DNA of 64,000 nucleotides from Pseudomonas sp. Irchel s3h14 (lineage in GTDB: Bacteria; Pseudomonadota; Gammaproteobacteria; Pseudomonadales; Pseudomonadaceae): assembly GCF_900187425.1 (NCBI RefSeq), contig NZ_FYDJ01000017.1, positions 1 through 64,000 on the forward strand, in the 5' to 3' direction. A model generated the notes under the pieces. The model did no database searches. It was not told the origin of the DNA and saw only the letters and a program-made list of their open reading frames with translations. Shown here one piece after another: positions 25,601 to 33,717 of this stretch. The position numbers and the translations under genes were made by a program. The number at the start of each line of letters is the position of its first letter. Position 1 is the stretch's first letter.

Positions 25601-25757
25601 TGTCCTGTCTCACCAATACTGTTCATTTTTTAGCGGCGTCTGGTGTCGCCATACTGCGTTGCCGCTCCTCGCCATAGCCAGCTATGACTCGTCGCGGCGC
25701 CTTGTCTGGCAACACCAGCCACTCGCTAAAAAACGAACGTATCGGCGAGACAGGACA
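25601..25757. repeat. 157-bp near-perfect palindrome between nusB and thiL
   Basis: The outer arms TGTCCTGTCTC (25601-25611) and GAGACAGGACA (25747-25757) pair exactly. The symmetry continues with mismatches through TTTTTTAGCG/CGCTAAAAAA and CTGGTGT/ACACCAG to the centre CATAGC-CA-GCTATG (25673-25686). The whole non-coding interval is therefore one dyad with arms of about 78 bp. In the minus-strand transcript it would form a long hairpin ending just before the thiL ribosome binding site. It is unlike the REP families elsewhere in the window. Confidence 0.85.
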
Positions 25758-25770
25758 CTGCAAGCGCGGA

Positions 25771-26271
25771 TTAGCGCTTGAACGCCTTCACTTCAGCTTC
25801 ACGCAGACGCGGGGCCAGCTTGTCGAGTACACCGTTGACGAACTTGTGGCCGTCGGTGGAACCGAAGACTTTCGCCAGCTCGATACCTTCGTTGATCACA
25901 ACGCGGTACGGCACGTCGACGCGCTTGAGCAGTTCCCAGGTCGACAGGCGCAGAACGGCCAGTTCAACCGGGTCCAGCTCTTCGATCGTGATGTCCAGGC
26001 ACGGCGTCAGTGCAGCGTCGATCTCAGGCTTGTGAGCCGGAACGCCGTGCAGGATGTCGTGGAAGTAGGCGGCATCGACATCGCTGAAATCGTTATCGAC
26101 CCGGAACTGCGCTTCGATCTCGTTCAAAGATTGCTTGGCCATGTGCCACTGGTACAGCGCCTGAGTCGCGAGCTGACGGGCTTCGCGACGCTTGACGCTT
26201 TTCGATGGCTTGCCGGCATCCGCAGGCTTTGGATCGCGCGGGTTGAAACGATCGCTTTCGTCGCTAATCAC
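25771..26271 (-). CDS. nusB: Transcription antitermination factor NusB
   Basis: A 166-residue all-helical RNA-binding protein (KRREARQLATQALYQWHM, then ELDPVELAVLRLSTWELL and VVINEGIELAKVFGSTDGHKFVNGVLD). With NusE it binds boxA RNA in rRNA and phage antitermination complexes. It starts with GTG overlapping the ribH stop, the common ribH-nusB coupling. The long palindrome follows its stop by 13 bp on the transcript. Confidence 0.96.
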   Translation of the reverse strand: MISDESDRFNPRDPKPADAGKPSKSVKRREARQLATQALYQWHMAKQSLNEIEAQFRVDNDFSDVDAAYFHDILHGVPAHKPEIDAALTPCLDITIEELDPVELAVLRLSTWELLKRVDVPYRVVINEGIELAKVFGSTDGHKFVNGVLDKLAPRLREAEVKAFKR

Positions 26272-26744
26272 TTGGCCTCCAACTGCGCCAGCAGGCTGAC
26301 CATTTCCAGAGCGGACAGGGCAGCTTCAGCACCTTTGTTACCGGCCTTGGTGCCGGAACGTTCGATGGCTTGCTCGATGGAATCAACGGTCAGCACGCCA
26401 AATGCGACTGGAACGCCGAACTCCATGGACACCTGGGCCAGGCCCTTGGTGCATTCGCCAGCCACGTATTCGAAGTGCGGAGTACCGCCACGAATGACCG
26501 CGCCCAGGGCGATGATTGCCGCGTATTCGCCCTTCTGAGCGACTTTCTGCGCAACCAGCGGGATTTCGAAGGCGCCAGGTGCGCGGATGATGGTGATGTC
26601 GCTTTCGCTCACGCCGTGGCGAACCAGGGCATCAACTGCACCGCTGACCAGACTTTCAACGACGAAGCTGTTGAAACGGCCTACTACCAAAGCGTAGCGG
26701 CCTTTAGGGGCGATGAAGGTACCTTCGATGGTCTTCAGGGTCAT
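26268..26744 (-). CDS. ribH: 6,7-dimethyl-8-ribityllumazine synthase
   Basis: A 158-residue lumazine synthase that condenses the ribityl-amino-pyrimidine with dihydroxybutanone phosphate, the penultimate step of riboflavin synthesis. The motifs RFNSFVVESLVSGAVDAL, APGAFEIP, ALGAVIRGGTPHFEYV and FGVLTVDSIEQAIERSG are all typical. It forms the capsid-like oligomer known for the family. It is transcribed with ribBA upstream and nusB downstream. Confidence 0.97.
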   Translation of the reverse strand: MTLKTIEGTFIAPKGRYALVVGRFNSFVVESLVSGAVDALVRHGVSESDITIIRAPGAFEIPLVAQKVAQKGEYAAIIALGAVIRGGTPHFEYVAGECTKGLAQVSMEFGVPVAFGVLTVDSIEQAIERSGTKAGNKGAEAALSALEMVSLLAQLEAK

Positions 26745-26766
26745 TCGTTAGATCTCTTAAAGAGCC

Positions 26767-26789
26767 GGGACGCGTTTTCTACGCGTCCC
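26767..26789 (-). other. 9-bp inverted repeat between ribBA and ribH
   Basis: GGGACGCGT and ACGCGTCCC enclose a 5-nt loop in the 91-bp spacer between ribBA and ribH. There is no T-run directly after it in the direction of transcription, so it is more likely an RNA-stabilising or partial attenuating hairpin than a full terminator. It does not look like an FMN riboswitch. Confidence 0.45.
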
Positions 26790-26835
26790 TCAGTGATGTG
26801 TTAACCGCGAATCAAGGACTGGAAACAACCGGTCA

Positions 26836-27927
26836 TTATTCGGAGGGCACGTATTCTACAACTTCCAGATCGAAACCGGATATCGCATTAAATTTCATTG
26901 GCGCACTCATCAGGCGCATTTTGCGCACGCCCAGATCCCGAAGGATCTGCGAACCGGCACCGACGATGCTGTAGGTGGTCGGTTTTTTCGCTGGTACGTG
27001 CTCCGCGGTTTCGCGGATATGCGCCAGCAACACGTCGCCATCAAGCGGGTGACCGAGCAACAGCACCACACCGCTGCCAGCCTCGGCAACCGCGGCCATC
27101 GCGGCGCGCAGGCTCCAGCGGCCAGGCTGCTTGACCATCAACAGGTCGCGTAGCGGGTCCATGTTGTGCACCCGAACCAGGGTCGGCTCTTCGGCGCACA
27201 CGGTGCCCAGCGTCAGGGCCATGTGCACGTCGCCTTCCACGGAATCACGATAGGTCACCAGGTTGAATTGGCCCAGTTCGCTGTCCAGCGGCTGCTCGGC
27301 AATCCGCTGAACGGTACGTTCGTGGATCATCCGGTAGTGAATCAGGTCGGCGATGGTGCCGATCTTGATGTTGTGTTCGGCAGCAAACGCTTCCAGTTCC
27401 GCGCGGCGGGACATGGTGCCGTCGTCGTTCATCACTTCGCAGATCACGCCGCTCGGCTCGAAACCGGCCATGCGCGCCAGATCGCACGCCGCTTCGGTGT
27501 GGCCGGCGCGAGCGAGGGTGCCGCCGGCCTGAGCCATCAGCGGGAAGATGTGGCCGGGGCTGACGATGTCTTCAGCCTTGGCGTCTTTCGCTGCAGCGGC
27601 TTGCACGGTACGCGCACGGTCGGCGGCAGAAATGCCGGTGGTCACGCCGGTGGCCGCTTCGATGGACACGGTGAACTTGGTGCCGAAACCGGAACCGTTG
27701 CGCGGCGCCATCAAGGGCAGCTTCAGCAGTTCACAGCGCTCGCGGCTCATCGGCATGCAGATCAGGCCACGGGCGTGCTTGGCCATGAAGTTGATGTGTT
27801 CAGGCTGGCAGCACTCGGCGGCCATGATCAGGTCGCCTTCGTTCTCGCGATCTTCGTCATCCATGAGGATGACCATCTTGCCTTGGCGGATGTCTTCAAC
27901 CAGTTCTTCGATGCTATTGAGCGCCAC
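26836..27927 (-). CDS. ribBA: 3,4-dihydroxy-2-butanone-4-phosphate synthase with degenerate GCH II domain (RibBA/RibBX)
   Basis: A 363-residue fusion. The N-terminal DHBP synthase part (1-200) carries MDDEDRENEGDLIMAAE and the GHTEAACDLARMAG block. The C-terminal half aligns with GTP cyclohydrolase II in length, but the zinc cluster CxTGDxxxSxRCDCG is replaced by VRVHNMDPLRDLLMVKQPG, with no cysteines. The second activity is therefore probably lost and is supplied by ribA at 23058. This hybrid, called RibBX in other proteobacteria, may keep a regulatory role. It lies 16 bp after ribC in the rib operon. Confidence 0.94.
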   Translation of the reverse strand: MALNSIEELVEDIRQGKMVILMDDEDRENEGDLIMAAECCQPEHINFMAKHARGLICMPMSRERCELLKLPLMAPRNGSGFGTKFTVSIEAATGVTTGISAADRARTVQAAAAKDAKAEDIVSPGHIFPLMAQAGGTLARAGHTEAACDLARMAGFEPSGVICEVMNDDGTMSRRAELEAFAAEHNIKIGTIADLIHYRMIHERTVQRIAEQPLDSELGQFNLVTYRDSVEGDVHMALTLGTVCAEEPTLVRVHNMDPLRDLLMVKQPGRWSLRAAMAAVAEAGSGVVLLLGHPLDGDVLLAHIRETAEHVPAKKPTTYSIVGAGSQILRDLGVRKMRLMSAPMKFNAISGFDLEVVEYVPSE

Positions 27928-27943
27928 AAGGCACCCCCTTGGG

Positions 27944-28621
27944 TCAGGATTTGAGGTAGCCGTTGGCGGCCAGAAAGCTTTCGGTGATGTTACTGGGCTC
28001 TTTAGAAGTAGAGCTGGGCTCTGCGGCCTTGTCGCCTAGTAACAGGCGCTCCAGATAACGTGCCAGCAAGTCAACTTCAAGATTCACCCGGCGACCTGGC
28101 TGGTACGACGCCATGATGGTTTCGCTCAGGGTGTGCGGAATGATCGTCAGCAAGAACTCGGCGCCATCGACCGCGTTCACGGTCAGGCTGGTGCCGTCGA
28201 CGGTGATCGAGCCTTTATGGGCGATGTACTTGGCCAGCTCTTTGGGAGCGCGGATGCGGAACTCCACAGCGCGAGCATTCTCGGTACGGGCAACCACTTC
28301 GCCCACGCCATCGACGTGCCCGCTGACCAGATGCCCGCCGAGGCGAGTGGTCGGGGTCAGGGCTTTTTCCAGGTTCACCGGGCTGCCGCTTTTCAGATCA
28401 TTCATGGCGGTGCAGTCGAGGGTTTCGCGGCTGACGTCCGCCGCAAAGCCGTTGCCTGGCAGCTCAACCGCGGTCAGGCACACGCCGTTGACCGCGATGC
28501 TGTCGCCCAGTTTGACGTCGCTCAGGTCGAGCTTGCCGGTTTCTACGTGTACCCGCACATCTCCGCCTTTTGGGGTCAATGCACGAATACTGCCGATGGA
28601 TTCGATGATGCCGGTAAACAT
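27944..28621 (-). CDS. ribC: Riboflavin synthase, alpha subunit
   Basis: A 225-residue enzyme made of two lumazine-binding repeats, which dismutates two lumazines to riboflavin. The start MFTGIIESIGSIRAL is the family N-terminus and follows GAGGAGG; upstream codons in the open frame are not used. Repeats are seen as DSIAVNGVCLTAVEL and GSITVDGTSLTVNAV, each with the HLVSGHVDG-type motif between them. The symbol follows Pseudomonas use; the same enzyme is ribE in E. coli. Confidence 0.96.
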   Translation of the reverse strand: MFTGIIESIGSIRALTPKGGDVRVHVETGKLDLSDVKLGDSIAVNGVCLTAVELPGNGFAADVSRETLDCTAMNDLKSGSPVNLEKALTPTTRLGGHLVSGHVDGVGEVVARTENARAVEFRIRAPKELAKYIAHKGSITVDGTSLTVNAVDGAEFLLTIIPHTLSETIMASYQPGRRVNLEVDLLARYLERLLLGDKAAEPSSTSKEPSNITESFLAANGYLKS

Positions 28622-28667
28622 GGAGTCCTCCTCGAGAACAGGGCCGTCGCGTGGCGCAGGCCCGGAA

Positions 28668-29801
28668 TTATACGCTCGCCGCTGGCGAAGGAATGGCGAT
28701 GACTCGCCAGTCATCGCCAACCGCGCGAATTTCGGTGATTTTGAGTTCAGGCGCATCCTTCATTTGCGCGAGCGGCCAATCCAGCAGCGGCCGCGCAGAC
28801 GAACCTAAAAACTTGCCCGCGATGAAAATCTGGAATTCGTCGACCAGCCCTTGCTGAGCGAAAGCCCCGGCCAGACGCGGTCCCGCTTCGACCAGTACTT
28901 CGTTGACCCCACGGGCGGCGAGTTCAACCAGCAGTTTGCGCAGGTCGACCAAGCCATCTTCGCCCGCCACGATCAGGCATTCCGGACCGTTGGCGTATTG
29001 CTCTTCGATCGCCATGCACGTGGCGACCAATGCAGGCCCGGCCTTGAAGAACGGTGCATCCAGCGGCACGCGCAGGCGGCCGTCGATCAGCACGCGAAGC
29101 GGCGGACGGCTCATGGCCAGGGCGGTTTGCTCAGGATCCAGGCCCAGTTCATCAGCACGCACAGTGAGACGGGCGTTGTCTGCCAGCACCGTGTCGGCGC
29201 CGGTCAGCACCACGCTGGCCTGGGCGCGCAGACGTTGTACCGCCGAACGCGCCGCAGGACCGGTGATCCATTGGCTCTCACCGCTTTCCATCGCCGTACG
29301 GCCGTCGAGGCTCATGGCCAACTTGACCCGCACGAACGGCACGCCGTGCTCCATGCGCTTGAGGAAACCCTCATTAAGCTTGCGCGCTTCGCCTTCCAGC
29401 ACGCCGCTTTCGGTAGCGATGCCGGCCTGGGCCAGGCGCTGCATGCCACGACCGGCAACCGACGGGTTCGGGTCTTGCATCGCCGCGACCACCCGAGCCA
29501 CACCGGCATGTACCAGCGCATCGGCACAAGGCGGCGTACGTCCGTGGTGGCTGCAAGGTTCGAGGGTCACGTAAGCGGTGGCGCCTCGAGCCTTTTCGCC
29601 GGCGGCGCGCAGGGCGTGGACTTCGGCGTGGGGCTCGCCGGTGCGCACGTGCCAGCCTTCGCCGACAATCTGCCCGTCCCGCACGATCACACAGCCCACC
29701 CGAGGGTTGGGGTGGGTCGTGTAATGACCTTTGCGCGCCAGTTCCAGGGCACGGGCCATGTAATGGGCGTCGAGGATGGCTTGTTCGGCAGAGGTGGTCA
29801 T
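28668..29801 (-). CDS. ribD: Bifunctional pyrimidine deaminase/reductase RibD
   Basis: A 377-residue bifunctional enzyme. The N-terminal deaminase has the zinc motif HAEVHAL and PCSHHGRTPPCADAL. The C-terminal reductase (from about 150) begins VRVKLAMSLDGRTAM and contains VLTGADTVLADN. It performs steps two and three of riboflavin synthesis. Its ATG overlaps the nrdR stop, coupling it to the NrdR repressor gene; nrdR-ribD is a common neighbour pair. Confidence 0.96.
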   Translation of the reverse strand: MTTSAEQAILDAHYMARALELARKGHYTTHPNPRVGCVIVRDGQIVGEGWHVRTGEPHAEVHALRAAGEKARGATAYVTLEPCSHHGRTPPCADALVHAGVARVVAAMQDPNPSVAGRGMQRLAQAGIATESGVLEGEARKLNEGFLKRMEHGVPFVRVKLAMSLDGRTAMESGESQWITGPAARSAVQRLRAQASVVLTGADTVLADNARLTVRADELGLDPEQTALAMSRPPLRVLIDGRLRVPLDAPFFKAGPALVATCMAIEEQYANGPECLIVAGEDGLVDLRKLLVELAARGVNEVLVEAGPRLAGAFAQQGLVDEFQIFIAGKFLGSSARPLLDWPLAQMKDAPELKITEIRAVGDDWRVIAIPSPAASV

Positions 29802-30262
29802 TCTTTCACCGGCTCACGGGCCAGGCGATCGATCTCTTCGCGGAACTCGTTGAGGTCCTGGAAGCGTCGATACACGGAGGCGAAACGAATGTAGGCGACT
29901 TCGTCGAGCTTTTGCAGCTCGGCCATCACCAGTTCACCGACGACAAGGGATTTAACCTCTCGCTCACCGGTGGCGCGCAGTTTGTGTTTGATGTGCACCA
30001 ACGACGATTCCAGGCGCTCGACACTCACCGGGCGCTTCTCCAGCGCACGCTGCATGCCGGCGCGGAGTTTTTCTTCGTCGAACGGCTGGCGGCTGCCGTC
30101 GGTTTTGATCAGGCGCGGCAACACCAGTTCGGCCGTCTCGAACGTCGTGAAACGCTCGCCGCAGGCCAGGCATTCACGCCGGCGGCGTACCTGTTCGCCC
30201 TCGGCGACCAGACGCGAGTCGATGACCTTGGTGTCGTTGGCACCGCAGAAGGGACAGTGCAT
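29798..30262 (-). CDS. nrdR: Transcriptional repressor NrdR
   Basis: A 154-residue repressor of ribonucleotide reductase genes. The N-terminal zinc ribbon (MHCPFCGANDTKVIDSRLV ... CLACGERFTTFE) and the ATP-cone domain (LPRLIKTDGSRQPFDEEKL) are complete. It senses ATP/dATP and binds NrdR boxes near nrd promoters, none of which lie here. ATG 30262 is fixed by the family start; the longer frame upstream overlaps the divergent promoter region. Confidence 0.97.
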   Translation of the reverse strand: MHCPFCGANDTKVIDSRLVAEGEQVRRRRECLACGERFTTFETAELVLPRLIKTDGSRQPFDEEKLRAGMQRALEKRPVSVERLESSLVHIKHKLRATGEREVKSLVVGELVMAELQKLDEVAYIRFASVYRRFQDLNEFREEIDRLAREPVKE

Positions 30263-30390
30263 GGTGGCAGGCAACAAAAAAAGGGAGGGCCATGGTAGCG
30301 CATCCCCGTGGCAAGACAAGCCATAGGGTTTGCGGTATACAGACGGGCTATAGAGCTAGATCCATGGATTTCACCTTGCTGGAGCCGAAA

Positions 30391-30855
30391 ATGTCCCTAA
30401 GACCGCTCGTTTTGCTCAGTCTTTTCAGCCTGCTGGTGGCCTGCAGCAGCGATGCGCCCAAGCCCCAGCCGCCGACGCCAGGCCCCGCGCCGCAACAGGC
30501 ACAGAAGAAAGCCAGGGAATCGGCCAACCTCGGCCCGCTGCCCGCGTATCAGCGTGAATTGAGCGGCACCCTGCAAGGCGTGCCGGCCGGCGCCGAAGTC
30601 GAACTGGCGCTGCTGGTGGTCGATGACAAGGACCGTCCGCAACAATTGCTGGCCAGTTCCAGCCTGATCGGCACCAACCAGATTCTGCCGTTTCACCTGC
30701 GCTTCAACCCGGAATCCTTCCCAGTCGGTGCCCGCGTTGAACTGCGTGGCCGCGCCAGCCAGTCCGGCCAGCTGATTTTGCATCTGCCGTCGCAGGTCAT
30801 CAGCCAGCCAACGACGCAAGTGCTGGGTCAGCTGCAATTCGTCAAAGCGCCATGA
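30391..30855 (+). CDS. YbaY-family lipoprotein
   Basis: A 154-residue lipoprotein with signal MSLRPLVLLSLFSLL and lipobox VAC (Cys at about 19). A proline- and glutamine-rich linker follows, then a single beta domain (ELSGTLQGVPAGAEVELALLVV, read in parts) of the YbaY/type III secretion pilotin-like fold. No Asp follows the cysteine, so outer-membrane sorting is likely. The ATG at 30391 is chosen because the longer frame upstream puts unrelated residues before the signal. It overlaps the next gene by 4 bp. Confidence 0.8.
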   Translation: MSLRPLVLLSLFSLLVACSSDAPKPQPPTPGPAPQQAQKKARESANLGPLPAYQRELSGTLQGVPAGAEVELALLVVDDKDRPQQLLASSSLIGTNQILPFHLRFNPESFPVGARVELRGRASQSGQLILHLPSQVISQPTTQVLGQLQFVKAP

Positions 30856-31508
30856 TTGCACCGCTCGACCTACAACAGGCGTTGGGTGAGTTGCTCGGTG
30901 ACGCACAGCTGGTTGCCTGTGAATTGCCGGACACCGACCTGAAGCTTTGGCTGATCGACGGCGACAACATGGACCGCGCGTTCAGCCCGGAAGAAACCCG
31001 GCGGATTCTGCATGAGCCGCCTTATTGGAGTTTCTGCTGGGCCAGCGGCCTGGCGGTCGCCCGCCATCTCGCCGAATTCCCTGAGTGGGTCAAAGGCAAA
31101 CGGGTGCTGGATTTCGGTGCTGGTTCCGGGGTGGCGGGGATTGCGGCAGTCAGGGCCGGAGCGCTGGAAGTGGTGGCCTGTGACCTCGACCCGCTGGCGA
31201 TTGCCGCCTGTCGGGCGAATGCCGAACTCAATGACGTACACCTCAACTATTCGACGGATTTTTTCGCCGAGGCGGATCGGTTTGATCTGATTCTGGTGGC
31301 AGACGTGCTGTACGACCGGGCGAATCTGCCGTTGCTCGATGAATTCTTGAGTCGCGGCCAGGAAGCCTTAGTGGCCGATTCACGCGTGAGGGATTTTCGC
31401 CACCCGTTGTATCAACGCATAGAGATGCTGGAAGCGATGACCTTGCCGGATCTGGCCGAGCCCGAAGAGTTTCGGCATGTGAGCCTCTACCACGCCACCC
31501 GAGCTTGA
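30852..31508 (+). CDS. Class I SAM-dependent methyltransferase (ETFB-lysine/nicotinamide N-methyltransferase-like)
   Basis: A 218-residue Rossmann methyltransferase. The SAM motif I is VLDFGAGSGVAGIAA; the acidic loop is ACDLDPLAI, and the post-motif LILVADVLYDR resembles the protein-lysine methyltransferase family (METTL20/ETFB type). The start overlaps the lipoprotein gene as ATGA. The stop codon TGA forms the first three bases of a family D REP. The substrate cannot be told from the sequence; protein lysine is the most likely. Confidence 0.82.
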   Translation: MIAPLDLQQALGELLGDAQLVACELPDTDLKLWLIDGDNMDRAFSPEETRRILHEPPYWSFCWASGLAVARHLAEFPEWVKGKRVLDFGAGSGVAGIAAVRAGALEVVACDLDPLAIAACRANAELNDVHLNYSTDFFAEADRFDLILVADVLYDRANLPLLDEFLSRGQEALVADSRVRDFRHPLYQRIEMLEAMTLPDLAEPEEFRHVSLYHATRA

Positions 31509-31619
31509 TCGTTCCCACGCTCTGCGTGGGAATGCAGCCCGGGACGCTCCGCGTCCCTTCGTACGGCGTGACGCAGAGCGTCACAAGAGGCATTCCCACG
31601 CGGAGCATGGGAACGATCA
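31506..31619. repeat. REP palindrome pair, family D copy 1
   Basis: TGATCGTTCCCACGC at the left and its inverted copy GTGGGAACGATCA-type end at 31619 enclose secondary small hairpins (GGGACGCTCCGCGTCCC). The first TGA is the stop codon of the methyltransferase gene. Confidence 0.85.
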
Positions 31620-31689
31620 GTGTTACGGCTTTCAGCAGCCCCTCGCGAAGCTTTATAGTGAGCCCATTCACGCTTCCAAGAGATCCCCC

Positions 31690-32562
31690 ATGAGTCAGGA
31701 AACGCCGTATATCTTCGACGCCACGACTGCCGATTTCGAGCAGTCGGTGATCGAGAACTCTTTCCACAAACCGGTGCTGGTGGATTTCTGGGCCGAATGG
31801 TGTGCGCCGTGCAAGGCCTTGATGCCGATGCTGCAAACCATCGCCGAGAGCTATCAGGGCGAGTTGCTGCTGGCCAAGGTCAACTGCGACGTCGAGCCGG
31901 ACATCGTGTCGCGCTTCGGCATTCGCAGCCTGCCGACGGTGGTGCTGTTCAAGGACGGTCAGCCGGTGGATGGTTTCGCCGGTGCACAACCGGAATCCGC
32001 CGTGCGCGCCATGCTCGAACCTCACGTGCAAATGCCACCACCGGCTGCTGGCGATCCGTTTGAGCAAGCTCAGGCGCTGTTTGATGACAACCGCTTTGCC
32101 GACGCCGAAGCCACACTGAAAGTGCTGCTGGGCGAAGACAACACCAACGCAAAGGCTCTGATTCTCTACGCCCGCTGCCTCACCGAACGTGGCGAGCTGG
32201 GCGAAGCGCAAATCGTGCTCGATGCGGTCACGAGCGATGAGCACAAGGCCGCCCTGGCCGGCGCCAAGGCGCAGATCCAGTTCCTCGGTCAGGCCAAGGA
32301 CCTGCCGGATGCGGCAGACCTGAAAGCGCGTCTGGCAAAAAATCCGCAGGACGATGAAGCGGTTTATCAACTGGCGATCCAGCAACTGGCTCGTCAGCAG
32401 TACGACGCGGCGCTGGATGCGTTGCTCAAGCTGTTCGTGCGCAATCGCAGCTACAGCGAAGGCTTGCCGCACAAGACCTTGCTGCAGGTGTTCGAACTGC
32501 TGGGCAACGATCACCCGCTGGTGACCACCTACCGCCGCAAGTTGTTTGCTGCGCTGTACTAA
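31690..32562 (+). CDS. cnoX: Thioredoxin-TPR chaperone CnoX (YbbN)
   Basis: A 290-residue protein with an N-terminal thioredoxin domain (1-110, WAEWCAPCKALMPML with Cys38 and Cys41) and C-terminal TPR-like repeats typical of YbbN/CnoX. CnoX binds unfolding proteins during oxidative (hypochlorous acid) stress and passes them to GroEL or DnaK. The E. coli protein lacks the CxxC pair, whereas this one keeps it, so it should also be redox-active, like the Caulobacter form. It stands alone between two REP elements. Confidence 0.9.
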   Translation: MSQETPYIFDATTADFEQSVIENSFHKPVLVDFWAEWCAPCKALMPMLQTIAESYQGELLLAKVNCDVEPDIVSRFGIRSLPTVVLFKDGQPVDGFAGAQPESAVRAMLEPHVQMPPPAAGDPFEQAQALFDDNRFADAEATLKVLLGEDNTNAKALILYARCLTERGELGEAQIVLDAVTSDEHKAALAGAKAQIQFLGQAKDLPDAADLKARLAKNPQDDEAVYQLAIQQLARQQYDAALDALLKLFVRNRSYSEGLPHKTLLQVFELLGNDHPLVTTYRRKLFAALY

Positions 32563-32570
32563 GTAACCTT

Positions 32571-32636
32571 GTAGGAGCACGGCTTGCCGGCGATGGCGAT
32601 CTCAGGGACGCCATCGCAAGCAAGCTGTGCTCCTAC
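32571..32636. repeat. REP palindrome, family C copy 2
   Basis: GTAGGAGCACGGCTTGCCGG pairs imperfectly with CAAGCAAGCTGTGCTCCTAC around GCGATGG/CCATCGC. It overlaps the last bases of the convergent small gene at 32633. Confidence 0.8.
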
Positions 32637-32980
32637 GCTGGCTCTTGCCAGCTGTAGAGCGGCGTATCCCCGCCGCTCGTCACCTTCACATCCGAGCAGT
32701 GGCGCAAACGCACCAGCAAGCGTTTGCCCGACGCCGCGCTGCCGGTCAGTCCTTCCAACTGATCCAGCAAATCCGGCCCGCTCAATTGCCCGGCCTTGCG
32801 CAGTAAATCCTTGGTGATCTGCCACAGCGCATCATCCTGATTGATCGGTTTTGCCGGCGCTGCACAGGCCTCCGGTTTCACCACCTGCAACTGCGCACCG
32901 AGCCGTGCCCAGTCACCGTCATCCATCTCCAGCGTCAAATCCACCGGCCAGTCGCCGATGCTTCCGCGTATACGCAACAT
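32633..32980 (-). CDS. Conserved hypothetical protein, 115 residues
   Basis: A soluble protein starting MLRIRGSIGDWPVDLTLEMD and ending in a winged-helix-like region (LWQITKDLLRKAGQLSGPDL ... KRLLVRLRHCSDV). I recognise it as a Pseudomonas-conserved protein next to ybbN/cnoX but know of no function. ATG 32980 is preferred to the upstream start because the conserved beta strand begins there. Its stop lies inside a REP element. Confidence 0.65.
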   Translation of the reverse strand: MLRIRGSIGDWPVDLTLEMDDGDWARLGAQLQVVKPEACAAPAKPINQDDALWQITKDLLRKAGQLSGPDLLDQLEGLTGSAASGKRLLVRLRHCSDVKVTSGGDTPLYSWQEPA

Positions 32981-33065
32981 AAGTCTGCTCCTGCACATTT
33001 CTGACTTGCATGCTCCCATGGGACTTGTGCAACGCCAAGCAGGCGGTCAAACTCTCGGCGCTTAC

Positions 33066-33083
33066 GTTATAAGATTACATAAC
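33066..33083 (+). promoter_or_regulatory. Zur-box-like operator
   Basis: GTTATAAGATTACATAAC is a dyad (GTTAT ... ATAAC) matching the Zur consensus of gammaproteobacteria, which is built on GTTATNNTATAAC. It lies 33 bp before the ATG of the zinc operon's first gene. It is absent from other intergenic regions I inspected, and the operon behind it is of the type known to be Zur-controlled in Pseudomonas. Confidence 0.75.
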
Positions 33084-33115
33084 AAACTCTTCATTTTACT
33101 TTTCGGAGACCCGCC

Positions 33116-33694
33116 ATGCGCCGTCTGCTTCTCGCTCTGCCGTTTGCCCTGTTGCCGCTGGCCGTCGCCCACGCCGCTGATGAACATGACCATGAGCACG
33201 GCAGCCTCAGCGCCCACGAACATGGTGTCGGGCGCCTGAACGCAGCGCTGGACGGTCAGACCCTGGAGCTGGAACTGGAAAGCCCGGCGATGAACCTGGT
33301 GGGTTTCGAACACGCCGCCACCACTGACGCCGACAAAGCCAAAGTCGCCGCGGTTCGTGCGCAGCTAGAGAAACCGCTGGTGCTGTTCAACCTGCCGAAA
33401 GCCGCCGGTTGCGTGGTTGCGACTCAGGAACTGGAAAGCCCGTTGTTCGGTGACAAGCCGGATGCCGATGATGATCACGACGAAGCGGGCAAGGACGAGC
33501 ATCACCACGACCACAGCGAAATCCACGCTCATTATCAATTCAGCTGCTCGGCACCCGGCGCACTGAAAAACCTGGACCTGGCGAACATCTTCAACACCTT
33601 CCCGGCGACCCAGAAGATTCAGGTACAACTGATCAGCCCGAGCGGGCAGCAAGGGGTAGAAGTGACGGCCAAGGCTGCCGCCCTGAAATTCTGA
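33116..33694 (+). CDS. ZrgA-like zinc uptake protein (DUF2796)
   Basis: A 192-residue periplasmic protein with signal peptide MRRLLLALPFALLPLAVAHA. It has histidine-rich stretches near the mature N-terminus (DEHDHEHGSLSAHEHG) and mid-protein (DDDHDEAGKDEHHHDHSEIH), as in ZrgA/DUF2796 proteins that assist zinc uptake. It is first of a four-gene operon with an ABC ATPase, an FtsX-like permease and a DUF3299 protein, matching PA4063-PA4066. A Zur-box-like site lies just upstream, so it should be induced by zinc limitation. Confidence 0.87.
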   Translation: MRRLLLALPFALLPLAVAHAADEHDHEHGSLSAHEHGVGRLNAALDGQTLELELESPAMNLVGFEHAATTDADKAKVAAVRAQLEKPLVLFNLPKAAGCVVATQELESPLFGDKPDADDDHDEAGKDEHHHDHSEIHAHYQFSCSAPGALKNLDLANIFNTFPATQKIQVQLISPSGQQGVEVTAKAAALKF

Positions 33695-33717
33695 CACTCT
33701 CACAGAAATTGGCTCAC

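Noticed and set aside
26745..26835. Possible FMN riboswitch in the rib operon
   Set aside because: The spacer is 91 bp, with only a 9-bp hairpin; the conserved RFN sequences are not seen here or before ribC.
31243..32580. 445-residue minus-strand frame opposite cnoX
   Set aside because: Runs through a REP and the antisense of cnoX; no conserved domain.
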